Counted from the stretch's first letter, positions 17,744 to 27,220 are shown. The stretch: 34,100 nucleotides of DNA from CAZSMK01 sp964608095 (GCA_964608095.1 CAZSMK010000084.1:1-34100), one strand, 5' to 3'. Notes: generated by a model from the letters alone, not told the origin. Translations and numbers: made by a program.

Positions 17744-17815
17744 GTTGTTCGTTCTCCTTGCTGAGATTAATTTCATTCAACCTGAATGAGCGAAATCGGA
17801 CGTTTTATCCGGAAA

Positions 17816-19612
17816 TTACAGAAAGAAGAAAATCTTTTTCAGCAGGCTCCTGCCACGCTTTTCCTCTTTCCCGGCTTTGGGTACAAATTTAACCGCATCG
17901 GCGACCACGTTGTCGTTCGCATCGTTGCTTATCATTACATAGCCGGAATCGCCTTTCGCAAACTCGAACTCCCCGAGCTTGTTCCATTGTCCCGTATTCT
18001 CTTTAAGGTTTACTTCAAACGTTTCGAGTCCACCACTCCACTTCACGGTGAACGGCGCATCGGTGGCGTGGTTGTTAAAGGGGTCGCGTCCGTACCACAC
18101 GAACACTTCGTATAATCCCTGTTCGGGGATTTGCGGTATCCATAAGGCTTTTGATTCGCCCTTTCCCTTATATGCCCATCTACAGAGTTCGGCATAATCG
18201 CGTCCGCCGCGACCGGGGAACCATTCTCCCTCGGTAACGAATCCCGGTTCGCCGTCGGAATCGTCGATAGTTATGGCATTGGGTTCTTCCGCAGCAAGCC
18301 GGATACCGGTGTTCAGCCCGATCTGGACGTCCGCTTCCGACTCGTTCGTGATTCGGGGAACTCCTGCGAACCGATTGCCTGTTATCACCGCGGACGCAAC
18401 ACCCTGTTCGAGCTCAATATGGTGTCCGGGACGGTTGAAATTACACGACGATACAAGGAGGTTGCCCCGGGAACATTCTACTGCTGGCAATCCCTTGCCC
18501 TCATAGTCCCACATTACGAAATTGCAGTTGTTGAACATCACGGTTCCGTCGCCTTGAATGTGTGCAATCTGCGCCGCAGGTCCCCAGAATGAACAGTTTT
18601 GCAACTGGATTACGCCCTGGTTCTCAGGTTTGACAACAAGACTTACAGGATCCGGTTTGAGAAAACTTACAAACTCGCCGTTGGTTATCAAAAGTCCGTA
18701 CGGAGCGCAGTCATCTATTAGCAACGCATTGTTGGTCGCGTCCGCGCCGATACCGAGAAAATTGCCGTTCGCCACGCCATGTTCCGTTCTTATAAAATGG
18801 TATCCGACTTTATATCCCCATGAAAAGGTATTGTACACGTACTCCCAGTCTGTTCTGCCAAAGATGAACGACTCACCATGTGCGGCGATAAAATCTTCGA
18901 TACATTTTTTCTCCGGAGTATTGCATGTCCAGAAGGGCCAGAAATGAACATTCTCGACACGCCCGACATCGTAACACTGGTCGACATATAAACCTTTGAG
19001 CATCGGTTGTGCATAAAGGTTGCGGATGTAGTGTCGTCCGGCGGGACGAGTGCCAAAATCCACTGCCATGTAGGGATTGACGATCAATACATCTATGATC
19101 GAACAGTTATCGGCGCCTGCGGAAGCAATCGTCCATGGATACGGTTTCGGGGGATTTGCCACTATCTGGTTCGGGTAATAGATGGTCAACCCTTTGAGGA
19201 CTGAATTGGTGTTGAGAGTAATGAAGGGAGCGCTATCGGGCTCGCCCTCGCCTGCCGTGGTCAGGAGCGTGGTGCCCTTGTATTCGCTCCATGCTGTGGG
19301 GGCGTGCCAGATACCCTGCAGCGTGACGTGTGCCGGAATAATCAGGCGCCCTTCGATAAGATAAGTCCCGCGTGGGGCGAACACTATCCCCCCGATGCCG
19401 TCTTGCCCCGCAGCGTCAAGCGCCTGCCTGAACGGTTCGGTATCGTCGGTCTTGCCATCTCCTTTTGCCCCGAAAGCCGTTACGTCGACTATGCTTTCTT
19501 TTTGAAACGTTACCTGCTCGGTATAGGCGGGAGTTGCGCTCAGGAGTAATGCAGCCAATAAACATAAACAAAATACCCGGGAAAAATTAGGTTTCTTTGA
19601 TATCGGTGTCAT
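17816..19612 (-). CDS. Exported pectate-lyase-like right-handed beta-helix protein
   Basis: A signal peptide (about 10-31) is followed by VDVTAFGAKGDGKTDDTEPF at about 42-61, the hallmark of the pectate lyase 3/epimerase beta-helix superfamily that includes phage tail-spike-like and polysaccharide lyase proteins. Helix rungs run to about residue 440 with repeated short N and V strands. From about 445 a separate beta domain (DDSDGEPGF, then LYEVFVWYG, and VVADAVKFVPK near the end) resembles a golvesin/xanthan-lyase type carbohydrate-binding module. Whether it cleaves, epimerises or only binds a glycan cannot be told. AGGAGGA lies 8 nt before the ATG. It ends 73 bp before the CBM9-like gene start and begins 29 bp after the GT39 gene, all on the minus strand. 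Confidence 0.8.
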   Translation of the reverse strand: MTPISKKPNFSRVFCLCLLAALLLSATPAYTEQVTFQKESIVDVTAFGAKGDGKTDDTEPFRQALDAAGQDGIGGIVFAPRGTYLIEGRLIIPAHVTLQGIWHAPTAWSEYKGTTLLTTAGEGEPDSAPFITLNTNSVLKGLTIYYPNQIVANPPKPYPWTIASAGADNCSIIDVLIVNPYMAVDFGTRPAGRHYIRNLYAQPMLKGLYVDQCYDVGRVENVHFWPFWTCNTPEKKCIEDFIAAHGESFIFGRTDWEYVYNTFSWGYKVGYHFIRTEHGVANGNFLGIGADATNNALLIDDCAPYGLLITNGEFVSFLKPDPVSLVVKPENQGVIQLQNCSFWGPAAQIAHIQGDGTVMFNNCNFVMWDYEGKGLPAVECSRGNLLVSSCNFNRPGHHIELEQGVASAVITGNRFAGVPRITNESEADVQIGLNTGIRLAAEEPNAITIDDSDGEPGFVTEGEWFPGRGGRDYAELCRWAYKGKGESKALWIPQIPEQGLYEVFVWYGRDPFNNHATDAPFTVKWSGGLETFEVNLKENTGQWNKLGEFEFAKGDSGYVMISNDANDNVVADAVKFVPKAGKEEKRGRSLLKKIFFFL

Positions 19613-19641
19613 TTTTTATGTCCTCCTGAAAGAAGATTATT

Positions 19642-21318
19642 TTATTTCCACGAGTCCGGAATCGCGCACGGCTGGTCTGTTTGATACAGGTAGAGATTGA
19701 ATTGCTCAGGATAATTTTCCGGATTTTTTCGCATCTTTAGCAGTTGAGAATACGAAAAAGGCTCGAGCCAGATCGGCTCGTATTGCCTGTTGGGTATAAC
19801 GGCTATCGTTCTTAATCTGTCTTTGTTTACTTTGAGAAAGTCTTCGTTCTTGCTCCACGTTATATGCATATCAACGGCGAAATATTTGTTTACGGGAGAT
19901 TTGAGGATCTCTTGTGTTCGTGCGCCGGTATTAAGACGGATATGGGGAATATCCATGTAAAAATTGAAGTTGCGTAATGTATCGATAAAAATTACGGCGG
20001 GCGGTTTTACCTTTTCCCGAACTTCACGGTAAAGGAGCCGGTACGAATTGGTGTCCAGAGCCAGCGTGGGTCGAAGACCGAAATAGGAAAAAATCACGAG
20101 GATACAAACAGCAGCAACGGTTATATAATGGGTAACCCTTGGTTTTTTAAGGACGATACGTTCAAGGAGAAGAAATATCCGCGACACACCTGCCGCTGCA
20201 AGAATACATAAGGGGGGTATAATGGGCAATGCCAGCCGCGTGTACCGAAAATAAACAAAAAGTGCAAAATAGTAGAAGACCAGCCATGCATACAGAATCA
20301 CAAACCGCTTGTTCCAGCGCCAGATTGAAGCGAGTAGACCGGGAATAAGGAGAAAGAAAGGCAAGGCAGACCAGAGCTTGAAGTAGACGAACATTTCGCC
20401 GGGCTTCTTGAAAAATCTTTCCAGCCCTTTTTTCAACGGATAGCTGTAGCCTTTATGATGTTCCATGAGTTTTGCATATCCGAAGGTCTTATCCACATTT
20501 ATGTACCAGTGCGAGTACAGGAGTACAAAGAGCAGGAGCGCCGCTGCCAGTCCCGCAGGTAGGTGAACAAGCCGTCGCTTGAGCGGTATCTGAGGGGTAT
20601 GTCTATCTTTCTTATGAATGAGAGGGTTCAGTACATATTCCATCATAAAAGCGACTACATAATAGCCGATAACGAGCAGAAAGGGTACAAAGCCGTTGTA
20701 TTTGGTGTTCATTGCAAGCCCGGAAGAAACACCCACCAGGGAATATAACCACCAGCGATTCTTCTTCCATGCCATGACACCGAGCAGAACCGTGACGGTA
20801 AAGAAAAAGGTCAGGATTATATCGGTCAGGGCAAGTCTCGAGTAAATGATGTGGAATTCGTTTATGGCAAGAAAGAGCGCGCCCCAGATGCCCGTCTGAA
20901 GATTATCTGCGATCTTTCCAAGATAGAATACTGCCACGCAGGTCAAGATTCCGCACAGAAGCGATGGAAGCAACGCTATGAAATCATGTAGCCCGAAAAG
21001 TTTGAAGGTGATGCCGATCATAAAGGGTAATAAAGGAGGAGAGAACTGGCAAATACTCAGGCTTGCTTCATAGAATGCCCCGGGTTTTTTGTCCAGTATC
21101 GTACCAACCTGAACATACGGTCCTTCATCGAAATGGGTGAGACCGAGGTCGAAAAAATTATAAAACCTGAAAAAGGCAGCAATCAGAAATATACCAATGA
21201 GGTAGCATGTCTCTTTTTTTAAAAGAAAAGTTCTTAGGCTGTGCAGAAAAGCCTTGAACCTATCACGCTTCTTTTCCTCGCGCTTCTTTGGTTTCTTTTT
21301 GGTTTTCCGCTTAGTCAT
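19642..21318 (-). CDS. GT39-family membrane glycosyltransferase (PMT/ArnT-like)
   Basis: This is a polytopic GT-C enzyme that would move a sugar from a polyprenyl-phosphate donor to a lipid, protein or glycan on the outer face of the inner membrane. A highly basic N-terminus (TKRKTKKKPKKREEKKRD) leads to a first membrane helix at about 38-52, then LGLTHFDEGPYVQVG (58-72), with the Asp64-Glu65 pair expected in the first outer loop to form the active site. About ten more hydrophobic segments continue to residue 430 and a soluble C-terminal domain of about 120 residues ends the protein. There is no clear Shine-Dalgarno. It is the first of three closely spaced minus-strand genes, followed after 29 bp by the beta-helix gene. 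The sugar and acceptor are unknown. Confidence 0.85.
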   Translation of the reverse strand: MTKRKTKKKPKKREEKKRDRFKAFLHSLRTFLLKKETCYLIGIFLIAAFFRFYNFFDLGLTHFDEGPYVQVGTILDKKPGAFYEASLSICQFSPPLLPFMIGITFKLFGLHDFIALLPSLLCGILTCVAVFYLGKIADNLQTGIWGALFLAINEFHIIYSRLALTDIILTFFFTVTVLLGVMAWKKNRWWLYSLVGVSSGLAMNTKYNGFVPFLLVIGYYVVAFMMEYVLNPLIHKKDRHTPQIPLKRRLVHLPAGLAAALLLFVLLYSHWYINVDKTFGYAKLMEHHKGYSYPLKKGLERFFKKPGEMFVYFKLWSALPFFLLIPGLLASIWRWNKRFVILYAWLVFYYFALFVYFRYTRLALPIIPPLCILAAAGVSRIFLLLERIVLKKPRVTHYITVAAVCILVIFSYFGLRPTLALDTNSYRLLYREVREKVKPPAVIFIDTLRNFNFYMDIPHIRLNTGARTQEILKSPVNKYFAVDMHITWSKNEDFLKVNKDRLRTIAVIPNRQYEPIWLEPFSYSQLLKMRKNPENYPEQFNLYLYQTDQPCAIPDSWK

Positions 21319-21620
21319 AATTCGTTTAGCAAAGAATAGAAACGGTCTTTTACGATAGAATTATTCATCTCATGCTGCGCCTTGATTCAGGAGATTATAA
21401 CGATTGTTCTTATTTAATCCCGCAACTGCAATAAAAAGAATCGTTCATTACCCGAAAGGTGTTCTGTAAGTTGAGAAATATGCGCTCAATCTTTGGTTTG
21501 ACTTTCAGGCTCTTTCAAAGGATAGAATACTTCTTTATTGCATCGTGCTCAGGTAGGGCAGAGTCCTATGTTCCTGCAATACCGCGTTTTGTACATAACA
21601 ACATATAAAAGGAAGGACTT
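21319..21620. other. Divergent intergenic region before lysS
   Basis: About 300 bp separates the divergent GT39 and lysS genes. It contains the lysS promoter candidate and an imperfect dyad (AACGATT at about 21399 and AATCGTT at about 21439). I see no tRNA cloverleaf, T-box-like leader or coding frame. Confidence 0.5.
21498..21528 (+). promoter_or_regulatory. Candidate sigma-70 promoter of lysS
   Basis: TTGACT (21498-21503) is followed after 19 bp by TAGAAT (21523-21528), about 93 bp before the lysS start. The -35 box matches five of six consensus bases; the spacer is longer than ideal. Confidence 0.35.
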
Positions 21621-23162
21621 ATGATACTGGACAGAAATGAAATTATCCTGAACCGCTATCGCAAGATCGCCGAGATGCGAGCTGAAGGGATCGAGCCGTA
21701 CCCCCATAAATTCGAGCCGACACATAAGAGTGCTGAAATATTGGGAGACTCGGATACACTTATAGAATCCGGTACAAAGGTTCGTGTTGCGGGACGAATC
21801 ATGACCATACGCTCTTTTGGTAAGGCTGCCTTCTTTCATATCCAGGATTCGGAGGGGCAGATTCAGGTTCATGTTCGAAAAGGCTCGACACCGGACGAAG
21901 AAATCGCCTTCTTCAAAAAATATATCGACAGTGGCGATATCATCGGTGCAGAAGGACCGGTGTTCCTGACCAAGACTAACGAAATTACTGTTCTTGCCGA
22001 ACACTTCTATCTCCTCGCAAAGGCAGTCCGTCCCCTGCCTGAAAAGTGGCATGGGTTGCGCGACCGCGAGATTCGCTACCGTCAGCGTTATGTCGATTTG
22101 ATTGTCAATCCCGAAGTCCGTGAAACGTTTGCCAAACGAACCGCTATTATTGATACCATGAGACGATATTTGAATGAGAAGGGGTATCTCGAGGTGGAAA
22201 CGCCCATGATGCAACCAGTGTACGGCGGCGCCCTGGCGCGCCCTTTTATTACGCATCACAACGCACTCGATATGAAACTCTACCTGCGAATTGCGCCTGA
22301 ATTGTACCTTAAACGCCTCATTGCCGGCGGAATTGAAAAAGTCTATGAAATCAACCGCAATTTCAGGAACGAAGGCATCTCGACCGTTCATAATCCCGAA
22401 TTCACCATGCTCGAACTCTATACTGCCTACTGGGATTATACCGATACGATGCAGCTTGTCGAGAACCTGTTGAAACATAGTGCGCAGCAAGTCCTTGGTT
22501 CGCTGGAATTCGTGTATGAAGATTATGAGATCGATTTCAGCGGCGAATGGCGGCGGATGACTATCCTCGAGGCAATAAAGGAATATGAAGGGCTCGCTCT
22601 TGACTGGCATCAACCGGCGCAGGAAGTCATTGACAAAATTAAAGATCGGGTCGAGCTGAGTGCCGGCGAACTCAAAGACCTCACCAACGATGAACGTATC
22701 ATGTTGCTCTTCGAGAGTAAGGTTGAGGAAAAACTTATCCAGCCGACATTCGTCATGGAATTTCCGAAATCGAAAAGTCCACTGGCAAAAACGAAGCCTT
22801 CCGAGACGGGGGTTGCCGAACGATTCGAGCTGTTTGTTGCAGGCTTGGAAATTGCCAATGCTTACACGGAGCTCAACGATCCCGAGGCGCAATACGAAAT
22901 ATTCAAAGACCAGGCGGAGAGACGCCACAAGGGTGTGGTCGACGCCTTCATGATGGATGAAGATTATATCCGCGCGCTTGAATATGCCATGCCGCCGACC
23001 AGCGGACTCGGCATCGGGATCGACCGCGTCGTGATGCTCCTCACCAATAAACAATCCATTCGCGACGTTATACTCTTCCCGCTACTCAAACCCGAGCAAA
23101 CCTCCGAGGAAGAGCAGGAAGAGACACAGGAGAAGGCGGAATCCGATAACGGCGAGGAATAA
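21621..23162 (+). CDS. lysS: Lysine--tRNA ligase, class II
   Basis: This charges tRNA-Lys with lysine. The 513-aa protein has the class II LysRS layout: an N-terminal OB-fold anticodon-binding domain (about 55-155, VRVAGRIMTIRSFGKAAFFH), then the catalytic domain with motif 1 near 175-205 (DTMRRYLNEKGYLEVETPMM), motif 2 at about 247-266 (FRNEGISTVHNPEFTMLELY) and motif 3 at about 461-475 (GLGIGIDRVVMLL). RIAPELYLKRL and EIANAYTELNDP are also typical. The last 20 residues are an unusual acidic tail (EQTSEEEQEETQEKAES). AAGGAAGGA lies just before the ATG. It is a housekeeping gene that stands alone between surface-glycan and protease genes, so it marks the window as chromosomal. Confidence 0.98.
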   Translation: MILDRNEIILNRYRKIAEMRAEGIEPYPHKFEPTHKSAEILGDSDTLIESGTKVRVAGRIMTIRSFGKAAFFHIQDSEGQIQVHVRKGSTPDEEIAFFKKYIDSGDIIGAEGPVFLTKTNEITVLAEHFYLLAKAVRPLPEKWHGLRDREIRYRQRYVDLIVNPEVRETFAKRTAIIDTMRRYLNEKGYLEVETPMMQPVYGGALARPFITHHNALDMKLYLRIAPELYLKRLIAGGIEKVYEINRNFRNEGISTVHNPEFTMLELYTAYWDYTDTMQLVENLLKHSAQQVLGSLEFVYEDYEIDFSGEWRRMTILEAIKEYEGLALDWHQPAQEVIDKIKDRVELSAGELKDLTNDERIMLLFESKVEEKLIQPTFVMEFPKSKSPLAKTKPSETGVAERFELFVAGLEIANAYTELNDPEAQYEIFKDQAERRHKGVVDAFMMDEDYIRALEYAMPPTSGLGIGIDRVVMLLTNKQSIRDVILFPLLKPEQTSEEEQEETQEKAESDNGEE

Positions 23163-23293
23163 TATCTCCTGCGGTGAATAATCTTCATAACCTATCTGCC
23201 GATAGACTTTCCGCTATAACCATAATCCCACTCGTACTCGCACTCGCCGTCGCATGCGTAAGCGTACGCGCTATCGTGTTTTTTTCGAAGTAG

Positions 23294-23314
23294 GGTCGTT
23301 CGGCTTGAACGACC
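23294..23314. repeat. Perfect 8-bp intergenic palindrome
   Basis: GGTCGTTC, a GGCTT loop and GAACGACC form a perfect stem-loop 132 bp after lysS. No T-run follows on either strand, so it is more likely a small dispersed palindromic element than a classic terminator. Confidence 0.5.
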
Positions 23315-23467
23315 ACCGGCAACAAAGCAAGGCAACTATCATTTTATGGTATTAAATACGGGCGAGGAACGCCCTCACTCCACACAGGAATGCTTATAAA
23401 CTTTCCATAATAACCAGAGTCTTCCTCCCACTCGCACTCGCGTTCGCACCACGAGAACATGTCACTC

Positions 23468-23640
23468 TATCTTCTTTTATCAACGAATCTCCTCTTACGG
23501 AAAAAAACCTCATCTTAATGCAAAGAGCGCAAAGGAAGGCTGAGAACGCAGAGTATTTTTTATCTCGGCATAGAGTTCTCTGCAAATTCTGCGTGCGGTT
23601 CTCTCTGCGACCTCGGCGTTAAAGTATTTATAAAGCAAGT
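23468..23640. repeat. Dispersed repeat module, copy A
   Basis: The stretch contains ATCTTCTTTTAT, ACGAATCTCC, then ATCTTAATGCAAAGAGCGCA and GAGAACGCAGAGT. It aligns with copy B at 33829-33950 at roughly four matches in five by eye. The right end (CTCTGCGACCTCGGCGTTAA) is similar to the reverse complement of the core, so the module can fold on itself. Confidence 0.6.
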
Positions 23641-23772
23641 TTCGGGAAAGATTTAATCCTACGGTTTTATGTAATCTATCACCGCAAAAGAAAACCTCAT
23701 CTTAACGCAAAGCGAGTGGAAGCCGATTTCCCGCTAAAACGTGAAAATGAGGTTTGACCCCAACTTATCAAC

Positions 23773-26700
23773 TTATGGCGTCACGGTGACTTCTTCGAGC
23801 AGGAATTCCTCGAGGTAGATCCACGAATTTTCGTCATCCATGGGATCGAAGCTCAGGATATCGAAGGAAAAGTTGACCTTGTCATCAGAACTTCCTGTCA
23901 CCACGGGATCAAAGAGCAGATTATATAGTTTGTGGCTCGATGAAGACGGAGCCATGCCCAGGTTGCTGTTAATAACGCGCTCCCACGCAGCCCACGTCCC
24001 GGGTTGGTTCAGTCGTAGCCTGAATTGGACGGTTTGATTGGGATCGGTGGTACTGCTCGAGACCAGCCATCGCGAGCGATAATTTTTTCCGTTGGAAATC
24101 GTCACGTAGGGACTTGTCCAGTAGCCAAAACAGTTGTTGGAACCTGCGGCAGTCAACCCAATGTGTCCCCCGGATACAGTCGAGCTCGGAATGGTGAACC
24201 CGAGAATGCCGCCTGTAAAGGTCCAGCCGTCTGTTCCGGAATCGAATGTATAATGAGGAAGCGGCAACGTCTGGAGCGAGACATCGCCCGTAATGACAAG
24301 GGCGTATTTTTGAGTAGACTTGTTGATAGACGTTCCTTTCACGCGTACCTCATATTGCCCTACGGTAGGAGAGTCGATTTTAATTCCTTCGACATTGTTG
24401 ATGGAGTCGCGGACATCCGTGGCGACGGGACAAATTCCCATAACCTCAATGCCGAAATCGTAAAGATTATCCTGTGCGAGTGCGCTCCACGTAGCGCTCG
24501 ATGCTAAATAGTAGAAGTCATTCCCTGTACGGGGTGTTATAGACCCGGAGGCGATATAAAACGAAAGACCATAGCTCCATCGGATTTCGACAAAGAAGAC
24601 ATCATCGTTTATGGTTATTCCCACCACGGGAATTTGTACAAATGCGACGTAAGCGCTCCATGATGAATCATAGGTAGAAACGTTGATCGGAATGTAGTTA
24701 CCCGAGCCCAACAGCGTGCCCGGCATCCCCGATATGTTTTCGCCATAGATGTTGATATCGAGATAATAGGTGCCGGCGGTTGGAGCGACCAACAGAAACT
24801 GGATGAAACTGAGAGCGTAAGGATATCGTGGGAGAGAGAATTTGGCAGCAAGCCCGTCGCCGTTGTTTGTAGGGAAAATACCGGTATCGTAAGAGGCGGC
24901 ATTAGCGAGTTGTTGAGCGGCATGGGGTTGTCGCGGATTTGCCGGATAGAGAGTAGTCGCTCCGGGTGCAATAATTTCGAGGTCAAGATTGTTAACCAGT
25001 CCCCCGTTGCTGAGAGGGCTGCCGGGATAGTCCGACCACACAAGTTTGGCTTTTAAAGGTTCGACGGAGGAATTGGCGTTCACTTTATACGTATGGGTCT
25101 CGCCCTGGTTTATGGTCTGAGCATCGGCAATGATCATGGTTGTTTGACCGGCTATGGAGTTACCGAGGTTTACCAGTCCCCAGCCCTCCACGTCATTAGG
25201 CGAATTCGAAGGAATTTCTTTGGTCAAGCCTGTTCCATATTGTCCGGGATACATTTCAAGCGCACCGTTGAGAAGCACCGCCTTGATAAGGGCTGCAGAA
25301 GGACTTGAAAAACCGTTATTCCCAAGCCATTGGCGAATAATCGCCACCATACCGCAAGTAAGCGGAGTCGCCATACTGGTGCCGCCCATATAGGCGTAAC
25401 TGGCATTATAATTTGCCCAGAAGGAGGCGTCCTTCGCGAGGGAAGAACGCGTGGACAGGATATATGTCCCGGGCGCCGTAATATCGGGTTTGATTCTGCC
25501 GTCCCAGCAAGGACCCCTGCTGCTGAATGCAGACATGCCCGCGATATTATTGGTCATTGAGTCGGTATTAAAAGGCGAATTCGTATAACCAAAACCGCTA
25601 TATGTGGTGGCTATTTCGGGACGGTTATTTTCGGAAGCCCCGACCGTGATGCAGTTTTTAGCGGTTGCCGGCGACCCCATGCTGAAGATATCGATGACGC
25701 CATTTTGGTCGAAGTCATAGCCGCTATTACCGGCTGCAAAGAGGATTGTCATATCGGACTGCTTCCATACAAATTCGTCCACATCCTCTGAGCTGGAAGT
25801 GTAGGCGCCTTGATACGGGGCACCCCAGCTATTGGTATGAATGCGTGCGCCTGCATTGTACATTTCCTGGAAAAGTGTATTGAGATCAGCGGGAATCCCA
25901 ACAAGGCTGCCATTACTGTCGCCGATTGCCTGGAAAGCAAGGCTGGCTTTAGGCGCCGCACCGGAGAAACAACTCGAAGGAAAGAGATTTTTTTCCGGTG
26001 TCGAGCCGGACCCCAGTCCGTTGCCCAGCACCGAACCGGCGACATGTGTCCCATGCCCGTTCTCATCTTGGGGACCGTCGCCTGACCAGTCGGAGATTCC
26101 AATGACACGCGAATTACCGGCACCGTCCTCAAAATCGTTGTGAAGCTGTGCCGGCGTACTAAAACCGTTGTCCAGACCCGTATCCGCTATGGCGACGAGC
26201 TGGTTCTCGCCGTGCAATCCGAGGATGTCCCAGACCGGCTTGACGTTGCATACAGGCGCATCGACTGCTCGATTGTTCCATAACTGCCATTCCGGTTCAG
26301 GTTCAATGAATTTGATATCATTCAAAAGAGAAAGTTCATCAAGTTCAGACGGAGCAATCGTTACTTTGAATGTGGTGTCCCGATCACTTATGCTGAAAGA
26401 AATCTCGGTCGCTCCCACTTCACTCAGCTTCTTCTCGACTTCGTTGACGTCAATATCGGGATAGCAGATGAGCAGATATTTTTTTGGTTCGCCGGCGACC
26501 TTTTCAGTCTTGAACACCTTCACCTGCTCGGAATCGGCGTATTCGGCGGGTGTAAACGACTCCTTATAATCCCTGAGAGCCTGCCGGGAAAACTTGAAAT
26601 AGGGGACATAATCTCCTATCCAACGAACGAACGTATATTTTTCCATAACGAGGTCTTTCAGAGCCGAATCCATCCCTACAAGAAAACAATACTCAGGAAT

Positions 26701-27063
26701 GTAGTCGTAAAAGGTCACGCCTTCCTGCTTGAGAAGGCTTTTCCAGTCCTCCTGGACAGCAGAAATGAATTGCATCAGATAATAGTGCCTGTATGAGGAC
26801 TGAGATTCTTTCTGAATTGATACAAGGTTCTGCAAGCAGGTATTTACGAGCGTTTCCTCGTACTCCTCGGGATCAATTATTGTAGAATGAAGGTGAATCA
26901 GCTTGCGTTGTTCGTTTTGCACGGAATCTGATAGGTCATGGTCATTCATAAATCCTATTTCAGGATAGGCAACCTGCAGTTGTGTGGCATTAGCCGGTAA
27001 AATGAGAGTTAAAACGAAAAGTACCGCAATTACTAAAGGTAAAGAACTATACTTCGCGCACAT
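23773..27063 (-). CDS. Exported subtilisin-like serine protease (S8 family)
   Basis: This 1096-aa secreted protease has a signal peptide (about 8-27), a long N-terminal prodomain-like region (about 50-260) and a subtilisin catalytic domain (about 270-650). The triad is visible: Asp294 in VAIADTGLDNG, His337 in DENGHGTHVAG and Ser563 in GGTSMATP; Asn446 in FAAGNSG fits the oxyanion position. Residues about 650-900 form beta domains of the pre-peptidase or P-like type (LVWSDYPG, NNLDLEIIAP). The last 200 residues contain a carbohydrate-binding-like beta-sandwich (HYTFDSGTDGWTF). There is no PEP-CTERM, LPXTG or obvious type IX sorting tail. GGAGGT lies 6 nt before the ATG. The SGNH hydrolase gene lies 157 bp upstream on the same strand. 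The target substrate is unknown. Confidence 0.93.
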   Translation of the reverse strand: MCAKYSSLPLVIAVLFVLTLILPANATQLQVAYPEIGFMNDHDLSDSVQNEQRKLIHLHSTIIDPEEYEETLVNTCLQNLVSIQKESQSSYRHYYLMQFISAVQEDWKSLLKQEGVTFYDYIPEYCFLVGMDSALKDLVMEKYTFVRWIGDYVPYFKFSRQALRDYKESFTPAEYADSEQVKVFKTEKVAGEPKKYLLICYPDIDVNEVEKKLSEVGATEISFSISDRDTTFKVTIAPSELDELSLLNDIKFIEPEPEWQLWNNRAVDAPVCNVKPVWDILGLHGENQLVAIADTGLDNGFSTPAQLHNDFEDGAGNSRVIGISDWSGDGPQDENGHGTHVAGSVLGNGLGSGSTPEKNLFPSSCFSGAAPKASLAFQAIGDSNGSLVGIPADLNTLFQEMYNAGARIHTNSWGAPYQGAYTSSSEDVDEFVWKQSDMTILFAAGNSGYDFDQNGVIDIFSMGSPATAKNCITVGASENNRPEIATTYSGFGYTNSPFNTDSMTNNIAGMSAFSSRGPCWDGRIKPDITAPGTYILSTRSSLAKDASFWANYNASYAYMGGTSMATPLTCGMVAIIRQWLGNNGFSSPSAALIKAVLLNGALEMYPGQYGTGLTKEIPSNSPNDVEGWGLVNLGNSIAGQTTMIIADAQTINQGETHTYKVNANSSVEPLKAKLVWSDYPGSPLSNGGLVNNLDLEIIAPGATTLYPANPRQPHAAQQLANAASYDTGIFPTNNGDGLAAKFSLPRYPYALSFIQFLLVAPTAGTYYLDINIYGENISGMPGTLLGSGNYIPINVSTYDSSWSAYVAFVQIPVVGITINDDVFFVEIRWSYGLSFYIASGSITPRTGNDFYYLASSATWSALAQDNLYDFGIEVMGICPVATDVRDSINNVEGIKIDSPTVGQYEVRVKGTSINKSTQKYALVITGDVSLQTLPLPHYTFDSGTDGWTFTGGILGFTIPSSTVSGGHIGLTAAGSNNCFGYWTSPYVTISNGKNYRSRWLVSSSTTDPNQTVQFRLRLNQPGTWAAWERVINSNLGMAPSSSSHKLYNLLFDPVVTGSSDDKVNFSFDILSFDPMDDENSWIYLEEFLLEEVTVTP

Positions 27064-27094
27064 TGTCGCACCTCCGATAAATTCTGAAAGAAAT

Positions 27095-27118
27095 ACTGTC
27101 TTTCACACGATAGACAGT
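27095..27118 (-). promoter_or_regulatory. Hairpin in the leader of the protease gene
   Basis: ACTGTCT and AGACAGT form a perfect 7-bp stem around a 10-nt loop, 31 bp upstream of the protease start and about 100 bp after the SGNH gene stop. On the minus strand a loose pyrimidine tract follows. It could be a weak terminator for the upstream gene, an operator, or a mRNA leader hairpin. Confidence 0.35.
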
Positions 27119-27220
27119 CAATCGTTTAATATGTTTCTTTCGGATTCTCTCACGGATTACATTAACAAATTTTTTCGAGAACTATCATAAGATGGGACAG
27201 GATGGGTAAAAGCTATCGTG

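Larger units (their letters stand above)
23163..23772. repeat. Gene-free repeat region after lysS
   Basis: About 610 bp without a credible gene, filled with short repeat modules. Two copies of a degenerate CACTCG/CGTTCG tandem lie at 23228-23276 and 23427-23449. A perfect 8-bp palindrome (GGTCGTTC-5-GAACGACC) lies at 23294-23314 and a 5-bp one (GGGCG-5-CGCCC) at 23360-23374. A longer module at about 23468-23640 contains CGCAAAGAGCGCAAAGG-like sequence and reads partly as its own reverse complement near its end. A short partial copy of the CTTAACGCAAAG core is at 23700-23712. Closely related modules recur after 33751. Confidence 0.7.

Noticed and set aside
21319..21620. A possible tRNA or T-box leader before lysS.
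   Set aside because: No cloverleaf, GGTTCGA-type arm, T-box consensus or antiterminator could be found by eye.
21549..23054. A 501-codon open frame on the minus strand across lysS.
   Set aside because: It lies entirely antisense to a clear LysRS, shows no recognisable domain and is explained by the codon composition of lysS.
23228..23449. A possible CRISPR array in the CACTCG-rich stretch.
   Set aside because: Units are degenerate hexamers with no unique spacers of constant length, and no cas gene is in the window.
23394..23585. A 63-codon minus-strand frame in the repeat region (reading SAFSAFLCALCIKM in part).
   Set aside because: It translates the dispersed CGCAAAGAGCGCAAAG module; the matching module at 33.8 kb gives a similar partial peptide. 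It has no independent gene signals.
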